Source of the DNA: Vandiemenella viatica
Lineage: Eukaryota > Arthropoda > Insecta > Orthoptera > Morabidae
Direction of reading: 5' to 3'
Length of the DNA stretch: 64,000 nt
Assembly (NCBI GenBank): GCA_031002005.1
Contig: CM061920.1
Span: 107,071,447 to 107,135,446 of the forward strand
Each line of letters opens with the position of its first letter. Position 1 is the first letter of the stretch. The notes beneath the pieces are model-generated. The model saw only the letters and a program-made list of their open reading frames with translations. It was not told the DNA's origin and did no database searches. This document shows positions 12,440 through 23,759 of the stretch, one piece after another. The translations under genes were made by a program, and so were the position numbers.

Positions 12440-12934
12440 GCAATTCCCTTAGTAATCTAATTACCCCTTTTTTGGTAAATTATTCATCACTTCACTTGAT
12501 AATTTGTTTCAAGCCCTGGCACCCTTACCCACTTCCTTTTGTATGAAATCGAGTACCAGCTTGTGGTCATGGCCATCTTTTCCCTTCCAAGCACTATTCA
12601 TCATTTTTTTTTACCAATATCCTTCCAAGCCCCATCACCAACATATGTCTTGTACATTCCTAGCCCTCTCTTCACTCTCCTCCTTTCTTCCAATGACTCC
12701 CACTCCAGCTACTTTACCATGTCAGTAACTTGCTGGGTACTGTGATATTTCCACCAACAAATGTAGCTGCTGTTGTTTGCATGCCCTCTAACTCCTGTAT
12801 TTGGTACCAAAAATATGGGTCCTAAACTACACCACCATATTTAAGCAGTGGCCTGTCCAAAGTTATATAATCTAGTTCACTAACTTCCCTGGTACATGTT
12901 TTCATCACCCAGTAAATGAAGGATGTCATACATT
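12440..12934 (-). mobile_element. CR1-like LINE 3' fragment, cut by assembly gap
   Basis: The sequence parallels 1080-1510 on the same strand. It includes the antisense of the C-terminal RT peptides (compare CGAGTACCAGCTTGTGGTCA with the 1195-1215 region) and ends at LDYITLDRPLLKYGGVV just before the Ns. Stops and substitutions show it is dead. Whether the upstream RT exists cannot be known because the gap begins immediately. Confidence 0.7.
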
Positions 12935-13934
12935 NNNNNNNNNNNNNNNNNNNNNNNNNNNNNNNNNNNNNNNNNNNNNNNNNNNNNNNNNNNNNNNNNN
13001 NNNNNNNNNNNNNNNNNNNNNNNNNNNNNNNNNNNNNNNNNNNNNNNNNNNNNNNNNNNNNNNNNNNNNNNNNNNNNNNNNNNNNNNNNNNNNNNNNNNN
13101 NNNNNNNNNNNNNNNNNNNNNNNNNNNNNNNNNNNNNNNNNNNNNNNNNNNNNNNNNNNNNNNNNNNNNNNNNNNNNNNNNNNNNNNNNNNNNNNNNNNN
13201 NNNNNNNNNNNNNNNNNNNNNNNNNNNNNNNNNNNNNNNNNNNNNNNNNNNNNNNNNNNNNNNNNNNNNNNNNNNNNNNNNNNNNNNNNNNNNNNNNNNN
13301 NNNNNNNNNNNNNNNNNNNNNNNNNNNNNNNNNNNNNNNNNNNNNNNNNNNNNNNNNNNNNNNNNNNNNNNNNNNNNNNNNNNNNNNNNNNNNNNNNNNN
13401 NNNNNNNNNNNNNNNNNNNNNNNNNNNNNNNNNNNNNNNNNNNNNNNNNNNNNNNNNNNNNNNNNNNNNNNNNNNNNNNNNNNNNNNNNNNNNNNNNNNN
13501 NNNNNNNNNNNNNNNNNNNNNNNNNNNNNNNNNNNNNNNNNNNNNNNNNNNNNNNNNNNNNNNNNNNNNNNNNNNNNNNNNNNNNNNNNNNNNNNNNNNN
13601 NNNNNNNNNNNNNNNNNNNNNNNNNNNNNNNNNNNNNNNNNNNNNNNNNNNNNNNNNNNNNNNNNNNNNNNNNNNNNNNNNNNNNNNNNNNNNNNNNNNN
13701 NNNNNNNNNNNNNNNNNNNNNNNNNNNNNNNNNNNNNNNNNNNNNNNNNNNNNNNNNNNNNNNNNNNNNNNNNNNNNNNNNNNNNNNNNNNNNNNNNNNN
13801 NNNNNNNNNNNNNNNNNNNNNNNNNNNNNNNNNNNNNNNNNNNNNNNNNNNNNNNNNNNNNNNNNNNNNNNNNNNNNNNNNNNNNNNNNNNNNNNNNNNN
13901 NNNNNNNNNNNNNNNNNNNNNNNNNNNNNNNNNN
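12935..13934. other. Assembly gap (1,000 N)
   Basis: Exactly 1,000 unknown bases, the usual placeholder length; the true size is unknown. Apparent open frames through it are artefacts. The gap sits between a LINE and a tandem array, both repeats that assemble poorly. Confidence 0.99.
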
Positions 13935-14400
13935 GAAAGGTGACTCTGTGCTACTACTTACACACAAACGCCAGTTATCTGTGATCTATAGTTTTCGCTG
14001 AAAAGTGATACACCATGACACTTTTGTCTTTGGCAGAAGTATGAAACTTGCCACAGGTCGACCACTTTCAACCCCCATTTCTCCCACACCCCCATAGCTA
14101 CCAACATCTAACAACCATAGTGCACTACAATGAGATACGATTCTACTACCAAACACAAACACCAAGATCTATGCTATGTAAGTTGTGGCAGGAAAGAGAA
14201 GTATACGGAGATACGAATTTTGGTCGAAAATGAAAACGCCCTGCACTGACCAACTTTAATCATTATATTTCCCACATCCCCACAGCTATCGGCATTCGGC
14301 CAACTTTGTGCACGACAGGAAACTCCATGCTACTTCCACCCACAAACATCAGTGATCTGTGCTAGGTAGTGGTGGCTAAAAAGTGAAATATAGGAAAAAA
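13935..14400. repeat. Tandem-repeat array (two visible monomers), cut by the gap
   Basis: Monomers of about 187 bp carry the landmarks CGACCACTTTCAACCCCCAT, CCCCATAGCTACCAACATCT and ACACAAACACCA. An A-type monomer at about 14094 is followed by a B-type monomer at about 14281 (CACAGCTATCGGCATTCGGC). The same A/B alternation is seen in the larger array at 56460-58140. The array ends at CACGTCTCTTTTTATATA, where another repeat begins. Confidence 0.75.
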
Positions 14401-14404
14401 CACG

Positions 14405-15672
14405 TCTCTTTTTATATATATAAGATTATAAATGCGAAAGTAACTATCTGTCTCTCTGTCTGTTTGTTACATTTCTTGGGCTAAACGGCAGATCCGATCA
14501 TGATGAAATTTGACAAGAAGATGCTATTTGGCATTAGGATGGACATAGGATACTTCTTTCTGTATCAATAATACATATTATCATGAAACTTTGAAAAATT
14601 ACAGAAATGGTGATAAACAGACGCATTGGATGTGTAAATCTCTCTCATACCTTCCTGTAAGTTCGTAATGCGCTTGGTTACTAATGTTCCAGGTGGGAAA
14701 AACTTTTTAAGAATTGATCATATGAGACGCCTGAATAGTCAGTTGTTCGGATTCCAAGTTAAACTGTAGATATCACATTTCAGGTGCAATGCGTGGCAAA
14801 TCATATGCGGTCTAAAATGACATAGGTGTACACTATTTTACAATATTAATCCCTCAGTGTGTTTCTCTCGTTGTAAGTGTTTGTGTGTCATCTGTACTAA
14901 TAATTTATATATGCGGGAGTAGGTCTCTTTCTTTTTCTTACATCTTGTGTCTAAATGGCTTACCGATTGATGGCATTTGACAAGGAAATACTTTGTATCT
15001 GTAGGAAGGGCACAAGACAATATTTTTTTTTTCGGTATGATAACAGTTATAGTCATGAAATTTTGAGAACTGATCGAATGGTGACAGACAGACGGATGTG
15101 CGTGGTAGTCTGTAAGATTACGTTGGTTGCTCAAGCCATTCTTCTCGCACAGTCTGTTAGTGTATGATCTGTTAATAAATTTATTTTAGAGACAAATTTA
15201 TTATTAATACAGATGTCGATTTGCTCTGCACTGTACTACTGCTTTATGTCTGCCCAAACGTTTCCTGCACCAGTTTATTTTTCTTCTTCTTTGACATGCC
15301 TACGGGCCGTAAACCTGGCTAAAGGTGTAACTCTAAACATGAGCAGCTAAAGTTAGTTAGAACCCAGGAATCTGATGCTCATGCTGAAGAAAGAAGAAAG
15401 ACCAGGCTGAAATAAAGATGTCCTCGAGTAAACCTCCCCCCTCCCCCACATCCCCGCACCTCGTTGGTTTTCTGTTTTTAAATGTGTTGGAAATTAATTC
15501 TATTCATGAGACAGGTTCGACGGTAGGCTATACAGTGATGCCTATTCTGTCATATTATGCCTACCTGGTGTTGTTTGGGACAGATCATGTTACTAAAAGC
15601 TTTCTATATCCAATTTTGGCAATGAAATTCTAAGTCCACATAATGAAGTCGCGGGTATAAGCTAGTTATATA
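14405..15672. mobile_element. Interspersed repeat with AT-rich left end and GCGGGTATAAGCTAGT right end
   Basis: It begins in a (TA)n-rich end followed by AAGTAACTATCTGTCTCTCT and GGGCTAAACGGCAGATCCGA. It ends in GAAGTCGCGGGTATAAGCTA (about 15645-15664). The right end is the inverse of the left end of the array element at 56412 (AGCTGATACCCACGACTTCG), so the two may belong to one family. A 60-bp piece at 14725-14785 (GATTCCAAGTTAAACTGTAG) resembles the body of the SINE at 22164-22434. No transposase was found. Confidence 0.45.
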
Positions 15673-15880
15673 TAGGTGTCCATGAAAGAGTTCATGATTC
15701 CAAATAAAATCTCTAAAAGGAAGATCGACAGAAGAATGCAATAAACGGTATTTTGATTATGGAAGCTGTAAGAATTTCATACAGATGTTTAAATAAAAAG
15801 TTATAGAAGTTCAGTTTGGATTTAAATACTTAGGTTTTTGTAGTTAACATTTTATTTCTTGTGGTAATAATTGAATAAGG
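15673..15880. other. Unassigned AT-rich sequence
   Basis: Nothing recognised; it may include the 3' UTR of the minus-strand LINE that follows. Confidence 0.35.
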
Positions 15881-15899
15881 AAGCTCTGGTAAATGTTAT

Positions 15900-16545
15900 T
15901 TCTTTCTATACAATTGACTTTAACTCATAATCTTTGTGAATGTTATTTTTATTCCTAGTATTATGGCTATTTGTGTCAGCATTAAGATTGAAGTGTTCAG
16001 GATTTTCCACTACAAATGATAGTAGGGAGTATACATACTGTGCTGGCATTATAAGTACTCCTAGATTTTTAAATGATGTCCATGGGCTTGCTCCACAAAT
16101 AATTCTTACATCATGTTTTTGTGATACTCTGTGTTTCCCAGAATGAGATGCATAAGTGAGCAGGGAGTGAAATTATGCAAAACATACAAACTTTCTTGTT
16201 TCTGAATTTGCTATTCTAGCTATTATGCTCATGAAAATGTTGCAAAATTCAGTTTTTTAAGAAGTTGTTGATAGTTACTACCAGTTCAATTTATTATATG
16301 TATACACACCCAGGAATTTTGTGAAACTACTTTCATTGATTGCTTTTCTCCAGATATGCAGATAGCTGTCCTTTTTGTAACAAGTAGAAGTAACTGTCTC
16401 TTTTCTGTATTAAGTATTAATTTGTCAGCTCTGAACCATCTGTTAATTTCTTTATTGTCATTTGCTGTGTTTCAAGGTTTTGTACTGAAAGGTGTTTTAA
16501 TGATATGCTAGTATCCTCTGCAAAAAGCATCATATACAGGGGTGG
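15900..16545 (-). pseudogene. LINE RT fragment: C motif and C-terminal part
   Basis: The minus strand encodes MMLFAEDTSIS, the position of the catalytic Y/F-A-D-D box. Here the second residue of the DD pair's place is changed (A-E-D), which alone should inactivate polymerisation. Further on come WFRADKLILNTEK, then IICGASPWTSFKNLGVL and NSHNTRNKNNIH, the C-terminal signature seen in insect CR1-group LINEs. The continuation upstream lies at 21468 and beyond, on the far side of two DNA transposons. Confidence 0.75.
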
Positions 16546-16548
16546 TTC

Positions 16549-17088
16549 AGAACTATATGTCATAAATGTAAAGGCAAGTAGAGGGGACCTAAATAAGCAG
16601 ATTTCATACAGGAATGTGTGTGCGGTAATGCCGCATTAAAGCAGTATAAATCACAGGAAACTGAAAAGACACAAAGAAAGCAAACATTTATTAACAGTTT
16701 ACAAGAGCTGCTTGAAATAACAGACACCAACTGCAATACAAGATTCACAGTGGCGCCGTAGATTAGAAAAGACATCAGGCATGTCAAGCTAATGTCGAAC
16801 GGCAACAGACAAGCAGGAAACAGATGTGAGGGGACTCTTGAACATGAGGCTCTCATTACTACCCCAAAAGAAGAAGTCAAGCAGGAGACGTGGTGGCCAG
16901 GGAATGGTCTGCCCTGTCCTATCCAACGCAGGTCAAAGACAGAGTCCAGGTGATTCCTGACGTCTCAGCTGTAGTGTTCTCTAACGGCTCCACATCGAAT
17001 TACCGCAACATACATTCCTATTCGAAATCTGCTTATTTATGTCTCCTCTACCAGCCTTTACATTTTGACTTATAGTTCTGAAACACTA
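16549..17088 (-). mobile_element. Tc1/mariner-like MITE with about 90-bp TIRs
   Basis: The left end (GGTTCAGAACTATATGTCAT, AATAAGCAGATTTCATACAG) is mirrored at the right end (CGAAATCTGCTTATTTATGT, ATAGTTCTGAAACACTA), giving inverted repeats of about 90 bp. The inside keeps a short transposase piece on the minus strand (PFPWPPRLLLDFFFWG), matching the WPPxSPDLTPxDFFLWG catalytic region of insect IS630/Tc1-type transposases. The residues around the third acidic position are lost. It is an internally deleted derivative inserted in the LINE. Confidence 0.7.
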
Positions 17089-19129
17089 TCATCTAATACA
17101 GGGTTAGTCAAAATGATTGAAGTGATTTCAGGAAATTACAGATTTATTATGACATATACTTACAAGATTACTCAGATATAAACAAACTGTGAAAGTTTTT
17201 TTGAGTGTTTACAGATGTTCAGTGACTCTGCACACATCAAGTCTATAATCGAGTTTTCCCATATCCTAACCAGCATGTATCTGTCAATGAGAGCAAATGC
17301 ACTGGTAATGCGAACCCGCAGTGTAAGACGTAAAGCTTATGCTTTGGGTGGAGCATAAACACGTTGTCTTAGCTCTGACCGTGTGTAGTGTAAGCACCTT
17401 ACTATCGAAGAGGTTAGGGAAAGGGAAGCTTAGTTCACCATACAGATATCGATGCTAAAAAAATAACTAAACAAACCATTTTAAAGCAACAAGAGATAAA
17501 TAACAGTAAATATAGTACCTAAGCAAACTTTTTGTCATAACTACTAAACATTATTCCAGAGGGAAATAAGTAATTTCACTATAAAGCAAATCTAACCCTT
17601 AAATTTTACCATATACCAGATTTAGGTATTTCTGAATAGATTTTAATACAGTAAAGACTGTGAGAAGCTAATAAAAGCCAGGCCTAAACCTACAATAACA
17701 GTAACTTCACAGTAAAATATAGTTCCGAAGAGATTTTAAAGAAATAAATACGATTGCTGGATAGCAGACTGAAGCAGGATGACAATAACAGATTGTGATG
17801 TAATTCGACCATTTAAAAGCTCCAAAAGTAAATGTAATAATGCCTGAGACAGTTTAGAAGAATAGCTGATAAGTTTCTGATAGTTTCTAACCATTTAATA
17901 ATAACATGAAGTAGTTTTGGGGGAAATTGATAACTCATTTGCATAAGCAGTTTCCATAAACGATTTTAGGCCTTTTAAGTAATTTCAGGAGTTAAAAAGT
18001 AGACGAAAATGCATTAAATAATCGTCCCTTTCAGTTTTAATAGGTTCCAAGTAGTTTAAACCCGGAGAAATATGAAAAATCAGTAAAACTAGGAAGCCGG
18101 TATACAGACGTAAATAATCAAACCTTTCAGCATTAATTCCAACACTTTTAAACCATTTTGAAAGCGATAAGAACAGGTAAAAGCTAGTAGATACACGTAA
18201 TTAATTTTCTATAACAATTAAAAGACATTTTACTAACCTGCTGTTTGTTAATCCTATTTCGAAATAACTCGCCAGAGGCACCGTAGCCAAAATATGCTTT
18301 TACACTAATTTTAAACACTTTCACACGAATTAAAGTAAATAATAAATTAAAACAGTCCGAAAGAGAATTAAATTCATATGAATCTCGTAGTTTTCAACCG
18401 TTTCAAGAGCTTAAATGATTATTCAAACACATAAAATAGGTCACTCAACTTTGCCATTTTTTGACACAAATGCCTACTTTGATTCTGGTTTCAAAAGTAG
18501 TTTTCCTTAAAGACCAACTCTTCTAGTTTCACATACTTTAATTTCACGTCATTTAATGCAATAGAACAGATGTTAGAGAATTTCCAAAAGTCACACAACA
18601 GACCACATGGTCTAAATAGAATATTTTATTGTGCCCAAGATATCACACCCACGAAGATGAGATAAATTTCAAAACACGTAATTTGATACAGGCTACACTT
18701 AAGTAATTTTTCCGGTTTGATAAATCACATAACTTCAGAGTTATACGTAGAAATATATACGCAATACAATGGCGAAGGTGTGAAATTTCTGTTTTTAGTG
18801 ATAACTTCATCAATTCCTAACCGATTTGAATAAAATTTACACTTTTGAGCGGTTAAAATCTGGGTCAACACTTTGAGTATAGTTTCATGTTTATAACTTA
18901 TGCCGTTTGTAAATCCCTAAATTTTCTGAACATGTCGCAATCAGGGGATTATTTGAATTTTGCCGTGACATCACATTAAAAATAAAAGTTAAGAATAAAT
19001 TAAAATTTTGCCATCCAACATGCCACACATAAACTCCCATAACTCGTAAATACTTTAGATTTTAAACTAACCACCTTTGAAGAAAGTTATAAAAATAAAC
19101 TCGAGGGAATATTTTAGACCGCGGCGGAA

Positions 19130-19260
19130 CATCGCCGGAGTGTAGCGTTCTTGATCCACTCCTATATAAGCCCGGGTGAGGGAGGGGGTAAGAGAGTCGT
19201 CAATCAGTCGTTGGAAACAGTCTGTCGCAGTCGTGGGTCGGTTTGAAGAGTGCGCGGGCT
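19130..19260 (+). promoter_or_regulatory. Putative pol II core promoter (TATA box, Inr-like TCAGT)
   Basis: TATATAAG at 19163-19170 is followed by repeated TCAGT/GTCGT motifs (TCAATCAGTCGTTGG at 19200-19214), in a stretch markedly richer in G+C than its surroundings. Arthropod initiators often match TCAGT. The TATA-to-TCAGT spacing of about 43 bp is longer than the usual 30, so the start site may lie at AGAGAGTCGT instead. It could be the promoter of an LTR or of an untranslated transcript; no downstream coding region is seen. Confidence 0.35.
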
Positions 19261-20228
19261 CCGGGCGATCTAGCAACCAGTTGTCACACGCGAGCAGGAT
19301 GCGCGCGCATCGTGAGGATGGCGGCCATGTTCGAACTTAGAAAAATTCTAGAAACCATGAGTTGATTTGGTGCTTTAACTTTTCGGGGGAATTATCAGTT
19401 CTGGTTATGCTTCTCTACTTGCAATCTTTCGTGTGATGATATTCCGATGCCTTGCTAACTGCATAATTGTAATTCAGTGACTTATTAGAATATATGTGAA
19501 ACTTTCAAAACCGACTTTCATTTTTCAGTACACCCTTCCTGTTTGGGGGTATAAACGAACAGGTGGCGACCATATTTAATACCAGTTAGCAGTTTCCATA
19601 GGCAATACACGGTCAACAAACTATTTTAAGAACCTTAAGTATTTTTCATCATGGCTAGTTGAGGTGCACACAGCTGATATCCACCCCCGCAAATCAGCTG
19701 GGCTCCTTACAGTAGCCTTGAATGTAACAGTTTTGGCTTAAATAGAATAATACGGCCGCCACATAGGTTATGAAAAGGTAAAGTTCAATAATGATAAATA
19801 GTTCATTGCCATTTAAATAAGTATATTCTTCCAAATTTCACAAAAATAAAAACTGTACAGGCAATCAGACGACTTTCCTAAAGAAATGTTTTTGCAGATT
19901 CGATTAACCGGTCAAGTCAGACCACACCCCAATAGTTCAAACTGTTAGTCAGAATAATTAAATGAAAGAAAATCACACACTTCCATTGTTCCACAGTTTA
20001 GTAAAATCAAACAATCCCGAGGCTCCCCATTGCGAAATACTATTTTAACATGACATTATGGATAACTTGAATAAAAGAAGCGTCATTACTCCAAAATAAA
20101 ACTTTCACTGATGTGCTACTGAGCTACATGTTATCGCGTTCGCGGTTCCTGGCAGACTGGGCCTAACAAATGCACGCACGGTTCTATATTCACATAGCAC
20201 TTCCTGCTTCTCGAATATTCCCAGCAAC

Positions 20229-20509
20229 CAGGGGCGGATCCAGGGGGGGGGGCTAGGGGGCTCAAGCCCCCCCAAAAGTATCTTGGTCCACCCCCGATAT
20301 TGTAGTTTTGAGACCTTTTTTTTTTTAGCTCTACAGATTTGAGGCCCGAGGAGGCTATAAATACTACCTTTTTCCCGACTCAAGCCCCCCTCCAAAGCCA
20401 AAATCCACTGAAGGCAAGCCCTCTGAACCAAAATTCACTCAAGCCAAGCCCCCCCCAAACCAAAGTCCGCTCGAGCCCCCCCCAAAACAAAATCCTGGAT
20501 CCGCCCCTG
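20229..20509. mobile_element. hAT-type MITE with 16-bp perfect TIRs and 8-bp TSD
   Basis: The ends are CAGGGGCGGATCCAGG and its exact reverse complement CCTGGATCCGCCCCTG. The flanks are CCAGCAAC at 20221-20228 and again at 20510-20517, an 8-bp duplication as expected for hAT. The interior is C/G-tract-rich with no coding capacity. A second, 5'-eroded copy lies at 26312-26472. Confidence 0.93.
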
Positions 20510-20670
20510 CCAGCAACTGTTCTCACGCGAAGCGTGGAAACAAATATTTTTCCTCTTTCACAAGGGTGGCTGATGGGAAGCTCGTCAGATATCAAATCGC
20601 ACATCTAAAGTCCTTGTATTATCTAATCTGACCTTGACAATAAAAATAATTCGATCTTTCTGAAACTTTA

Positions 20671-21072
20671 CAAATCGCTAGAACTTTAAATAAACGTTAA
20701 CTTTAGTTATTATACTAAATATCATAACTTTAATACTTTAGCCAAAAATAAATACTTCAGATATGAACTTTCCCACTCCAGGCGAATGCCGAAGAATGTT
20801 GAAATTAAAAATATTGAAAATACTATCTTAAAAAATGTAAATCTGCTTTCTAACTTGAATAAACATAAAAACAAATCGCTAGAACTTTAAATAAACGTTA
20901 ACTTTAGTTATTATACTAAATATCATAACTTTAATACTTTAGCCAAAAATAAATACTTCAGATATGAACTTTCCCACTCCAGGCGAATGCCGAAGAATGT
21001 TGAAATTAAAAATATTGAAAATACTATCTTAAAAAATGTAAATCTGCTTTCTAACTTGAATAAACATAAAAA
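20671..21072. repeat. Two tandem copies of a 201-bp unit, apparently identical
   Basis: The unit starting CAAATCGCTAGAACTTTAAA at 20671 is repeated from 20872 without a difference that I can see. It ends with AATAAACATAAAAAC in both copies. Such identity implies a very recent duplication or an assembly artefact. It has no coding potential. Confidence 0.9.
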
Positions 21073-21170
21073 CTAACTTTGAAAATGAAATGCAATAATG
21101 TTCTATCCAATCTAACTCGTGGTTCTAAGAACAAAATTTTGTCACGCAGTTACAAAATTTAACAGATAGC

Positions 21171-21395
21171 TTACAGCAGGTCTGGCAGATCAATTGGTAC
21201 TGGTGGCACGAACACTGTGTCTTTTACAAAACCCCAAACAAAGAAGTTGCAGGGGGTTAGGTCATGGAATGACATCAGCTGACAATCAGCAACCCCAGCA
21301 TGACCAGTCCATCTGTTTGGAATCCTGGTGTTTAGGAAATTACAGACAACTAGAGAAAAATGGGGAGCCACTTGTCTTATAACAGAAAACCCCAT
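21171..21395 (-). pseudogene. Tc1/mariner-like transposase, catalytic C-terminal piece
   Basis: The peptide carries LNTRIPNRWTGHAGV followed by FHDLTPCNFFVWGFVKD and VFVPPVPIDLPDLL. The aspartate of the SPDLTP catalytic box is kept, but the neighbouring serine-proline is changed and the conserved CDFF reads CNFF. The N-terminal two thirds of the protein are not visible upstream, because the element's right end follows within 70 bp. The C-terminal remainder is at 17225-17400. Confidence 0.7.
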
Positions 21396-21467
21396 CAGTG
21401 TACCTATAATAGGACAATCAAAAGAAAAAATCGTGAAATCGCTGCAATCATTTTGACTAGCCCTCTA

Positions 21468-23300
21468 TACATGGGAGGTCTTTTGTGTAAATTAAGAATA
21501 GAATAGGGTCAAGAATTGAATCCTGTGGTACACCACTTTTACTAATTCCCCATTCTGAGTTTATAACCTTTCCTGTTTTAACATCTTTCAATGATACACA
21601 TTGATTTCTGTTTTCCAAATACGATTTAAACCAAAGTTCTGGCTTACCACTGACTCCATAGTGTCATAATTTACCTAGGAGAATTCCATGATCAACACAA
21701 TCAAAGGCCTTACCAAGGTCACAGAATATTCCTAGGGAATTTTTTAGGCGTTGCTTCCAATATGTTGTCTATGAAAACAAAAATTGCTGACTGTCAAAAC
21801 ACCTTGGCTAAAACCAGACTGTGGTTTACTGAGTAAGTCATTATTACATAGATTATACATTCACTCTTCTGTACATTGCTTTTTTGATGGTCTTTGAAAA
21901 TGCTGATAGAAGTGATATGGTCTCAATCTTTGAGGTATCATCCTTTTTTTAAAAGCGGTTTGAGTATTTTCTTCTTGAGTGAGTCGAGAAAGATACCTTC
22001 TTCAAAAGAACTATTACAAATATGACTGATAAATCTTCTAATGCTGGTGCTACATTGTGTTTCAGTATATGGGTGCAAACTTCATCATAACCAAATGACT
22101 CTTTATTTTGGGGGTACTTAATAACTTTTTCTGTTTTATTTTGGCTGGTGATAAATGGAGACAGAGTGGTCTGGTAGCTGAGTGGCTAAGGAGCTTGCTT
22201 TCAAAACTTTCACTGCTTCAGTACCGGGTTCGAATCCTGGCAGGCGCAGGAATTTTGAGAGTTGTGTTTGGTCATATGAGCTATGCCAGGACGCTCCGTG
22301 GTTCAGATTCCACGTTAAACTGTAGGTCCCAGAGGAAAGGAACTGGCCATCCTACCTCTGACACAATGGCTTAGTATGCCTCCTTCGGGAGGATCCAACC
22401 AACCTTCGGGTTGTGGACTAAGTTAAGTTTTTTTAAATGGAGACATAGATGTTATTTTTTGTAACAAGGATCTAAGTATTGTTATAGCATCCATACTACC
22501 AATAATTCTTTTTTCAGCAACTGTTAAGTAACTGCTGAAAGCACATCCTACGGAAGAGGTGTCATTTACAAGTTTATCATTAATGCTTAAAGTTATAGGT
22601 TTACACTCAGGTGGTGATACAATGGTTTCTCTTTTAATAATGTTCCAAACACTTATTATCTGAATTGCTGATCTAATTGTTTATAGCAAAATCTTTAGCT
22701 CTATAATTACTTTGGTTAAAATTCAACAGTAAGTTTTGTAATGCTGTCTGAGAAGCTCATTATCAGTATTCCTAGCTTCAACATACAATTCTCTTTTATG
22801 CCTGAAAGGTGTTTTAATACCAACTGGTATCCAATTCATGTTTATTAATTTTTTACCAATTGGTACCTATCATACATTTTCAAAAACCTCTGGTGAAAAT
22901 AATTGAATATATTGTTTGCTCCCATTATTTTAAACAGTGTTTCAGTTCTCATTCAGAAGTTAACTGTTTTATGTTTTTATTGAATTTCTCTTTAATGGTA
23001 TTACTTTGATAATTTACTTCTTTGTGTTATTTTCTTTTCCCAGTACATCCAAAGAAATTATTTGAGCATTGTGGTCTGACATATTATTTTCCATTGGAAC
23101 AGCTCCATATTTTTCTAATTAGTTTCCTCTACAAAAATGTTATCAATAATGTTGCTACTATCTTTTTGTATTCTAGTTGGAAAATTTACAGTGAATGATC
23201 TAAGCATATCTAGAAGATACAGCAAACTTGAAGTCACCACAGAGGACAATTTCCAGTTTAGTTCATGACAAATTTAATAGAAACATTTCATGTTTATTAC
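21468..23300 (-). pseudogene. LINE reverse transcriptase, fragmentary (palm A and B motifs)
   Basis: On the minus strand, FCDLGKAFDCVDHGIL (about 21690-21735) matches the RT A motif with its aspartate. GVPQDSILDPIL (about 21500-21535) matches the B motif GVPQGSxLGPxL with two glycines replaced by aspartate. Between them one reads PELWFKSYLENRNQCV. Frames are broken in many places. The region is continuous with the endonuclease upstream and with the C motif across the transposon block. Confidence 0.7.
22164..22434 (+). mobile_element. tRNA-derived SINE with 11-bp TSD
   Basis: The head has a pol III A box (TAGCTGAGTGGCTAAGG, about 22174-22190) and a B box (GGTTCGAATCC, 22227-22237), as in a leucine- or serine-type tRNA. 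The body contains GGTTCAGATTCCACGTTAAA and a hairpin-like CCTTCGGGAGG...CCTTCGGGTTG end, then a T-rich tail. AAATGGAGACA flanks it at 22153-22163 and 22435-22445. It is inserted in the minus-strand LINE RT region. Confidence 0.9.
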
Positions 23301-23719
23301 AAATATAATGAAGTTTTCTGTGGGAGCTCTATAAACAGTCAGTGCATAAAATAGTTGTTATCTAATTCTAACTGTATTGCACAGCTTTCAAAGCCTTGTT
23401 CTGTACAGTATTTACTTAAATCTAATGATTTTGTCTCAGTATTCTCTCTTACATATGTTGCTGCACCATACAGTCTGATCTCTAACCTACAATAACATGA
23501 ACATAATCTGTATCCATTAAAGGGAAGGAGACATATTTCAGAATTTTTCAGATGGTGCTTTGTCAGACAAAAGATATTTATATTAAGATTAAATGATATT
23601 TTGGTTTCTTCTATAAATATTAACTCATCAATTTTGTTTGAGATAGCCCTAATGTTCTGATGAACCAAAACTATTTTGGACACATTCTTTATTTTTGACA
23701 GAAATATCATTATATACAT
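23300..23719 (-). pseudogene. LINE apurinic-type endonuclease, N-terminal half
   Basis: It begins VLVHQNIRAISNKIDEL, the usual start of an APE-type LINE endonuclease, with the conserved asparagine. The metal-binding glutamate expected in LTEHHLK is lysine here (CLTKHHLK). FNGYRLCSCYCR follows. The frame stops at 23339, well before the SDH motif. The protein would be inactive both through this change and through truncation. Confidence 0.75.
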
Positions 23720-23759
23720 TCTTTAAATAACCCTTCCTATTTTGACTTTTGGCCTAAAT

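Larger units (their letters stand above)
17405..21165. other. Unidentified insertion of about 3.75 kb within the Tc1/mariner-like element
   Basis: The limits are inferred from the break in the transposase. The sequence is AT-rich and non-coding, apart from the GC-rich promoter-like island at 19100-19350, a hAT MITE and a 201-bp tandem duplication. TGTAAGC near 17393 and GCTTACA near 21170 form a 7-bp inverted pair close to the inferred limits, which could be ends. No target duplication was found. A long non-autonomous retroelement or solo LTR is possible but unproven. Confidence 0.4.
17099..21465 (-). mobile_element. Tc1/mariner-like element with TA duplication, itself interrupted
   Basis: The ends are CAGGGTTAGTCAAAATGATTG (left) and CAATCATTTTGACTAGCCCTC (right), flanked by TA at 17097-17098 and 21466-21467. 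The transposase is on the minus strand in two pieces. Piece one (21395-21171) reads NRWTGHAGV, HDLTPCNFFVWGFVKD, FVPPVPIDLPDLL. Piece two (about 17400-17225) reads RITSAFALIDRYMLVRIWE. These are consecutive in such transposases, so about 3.75 kb has inserted between them. It abuts the smaller element at 16549-17088. Confidence 0.75.

Noticed and set aside
12822..14001. Long open frames across 12.8-14.0 kb
   Set aside because: They consist almost entirely of the 1,000-N gap and have no evidential value.
22174..22240. A tRNA gene
   Set aside because: A and B boxes are present, but the sequence continues into a SINE body with target duplications, and no acceptor stem closes.
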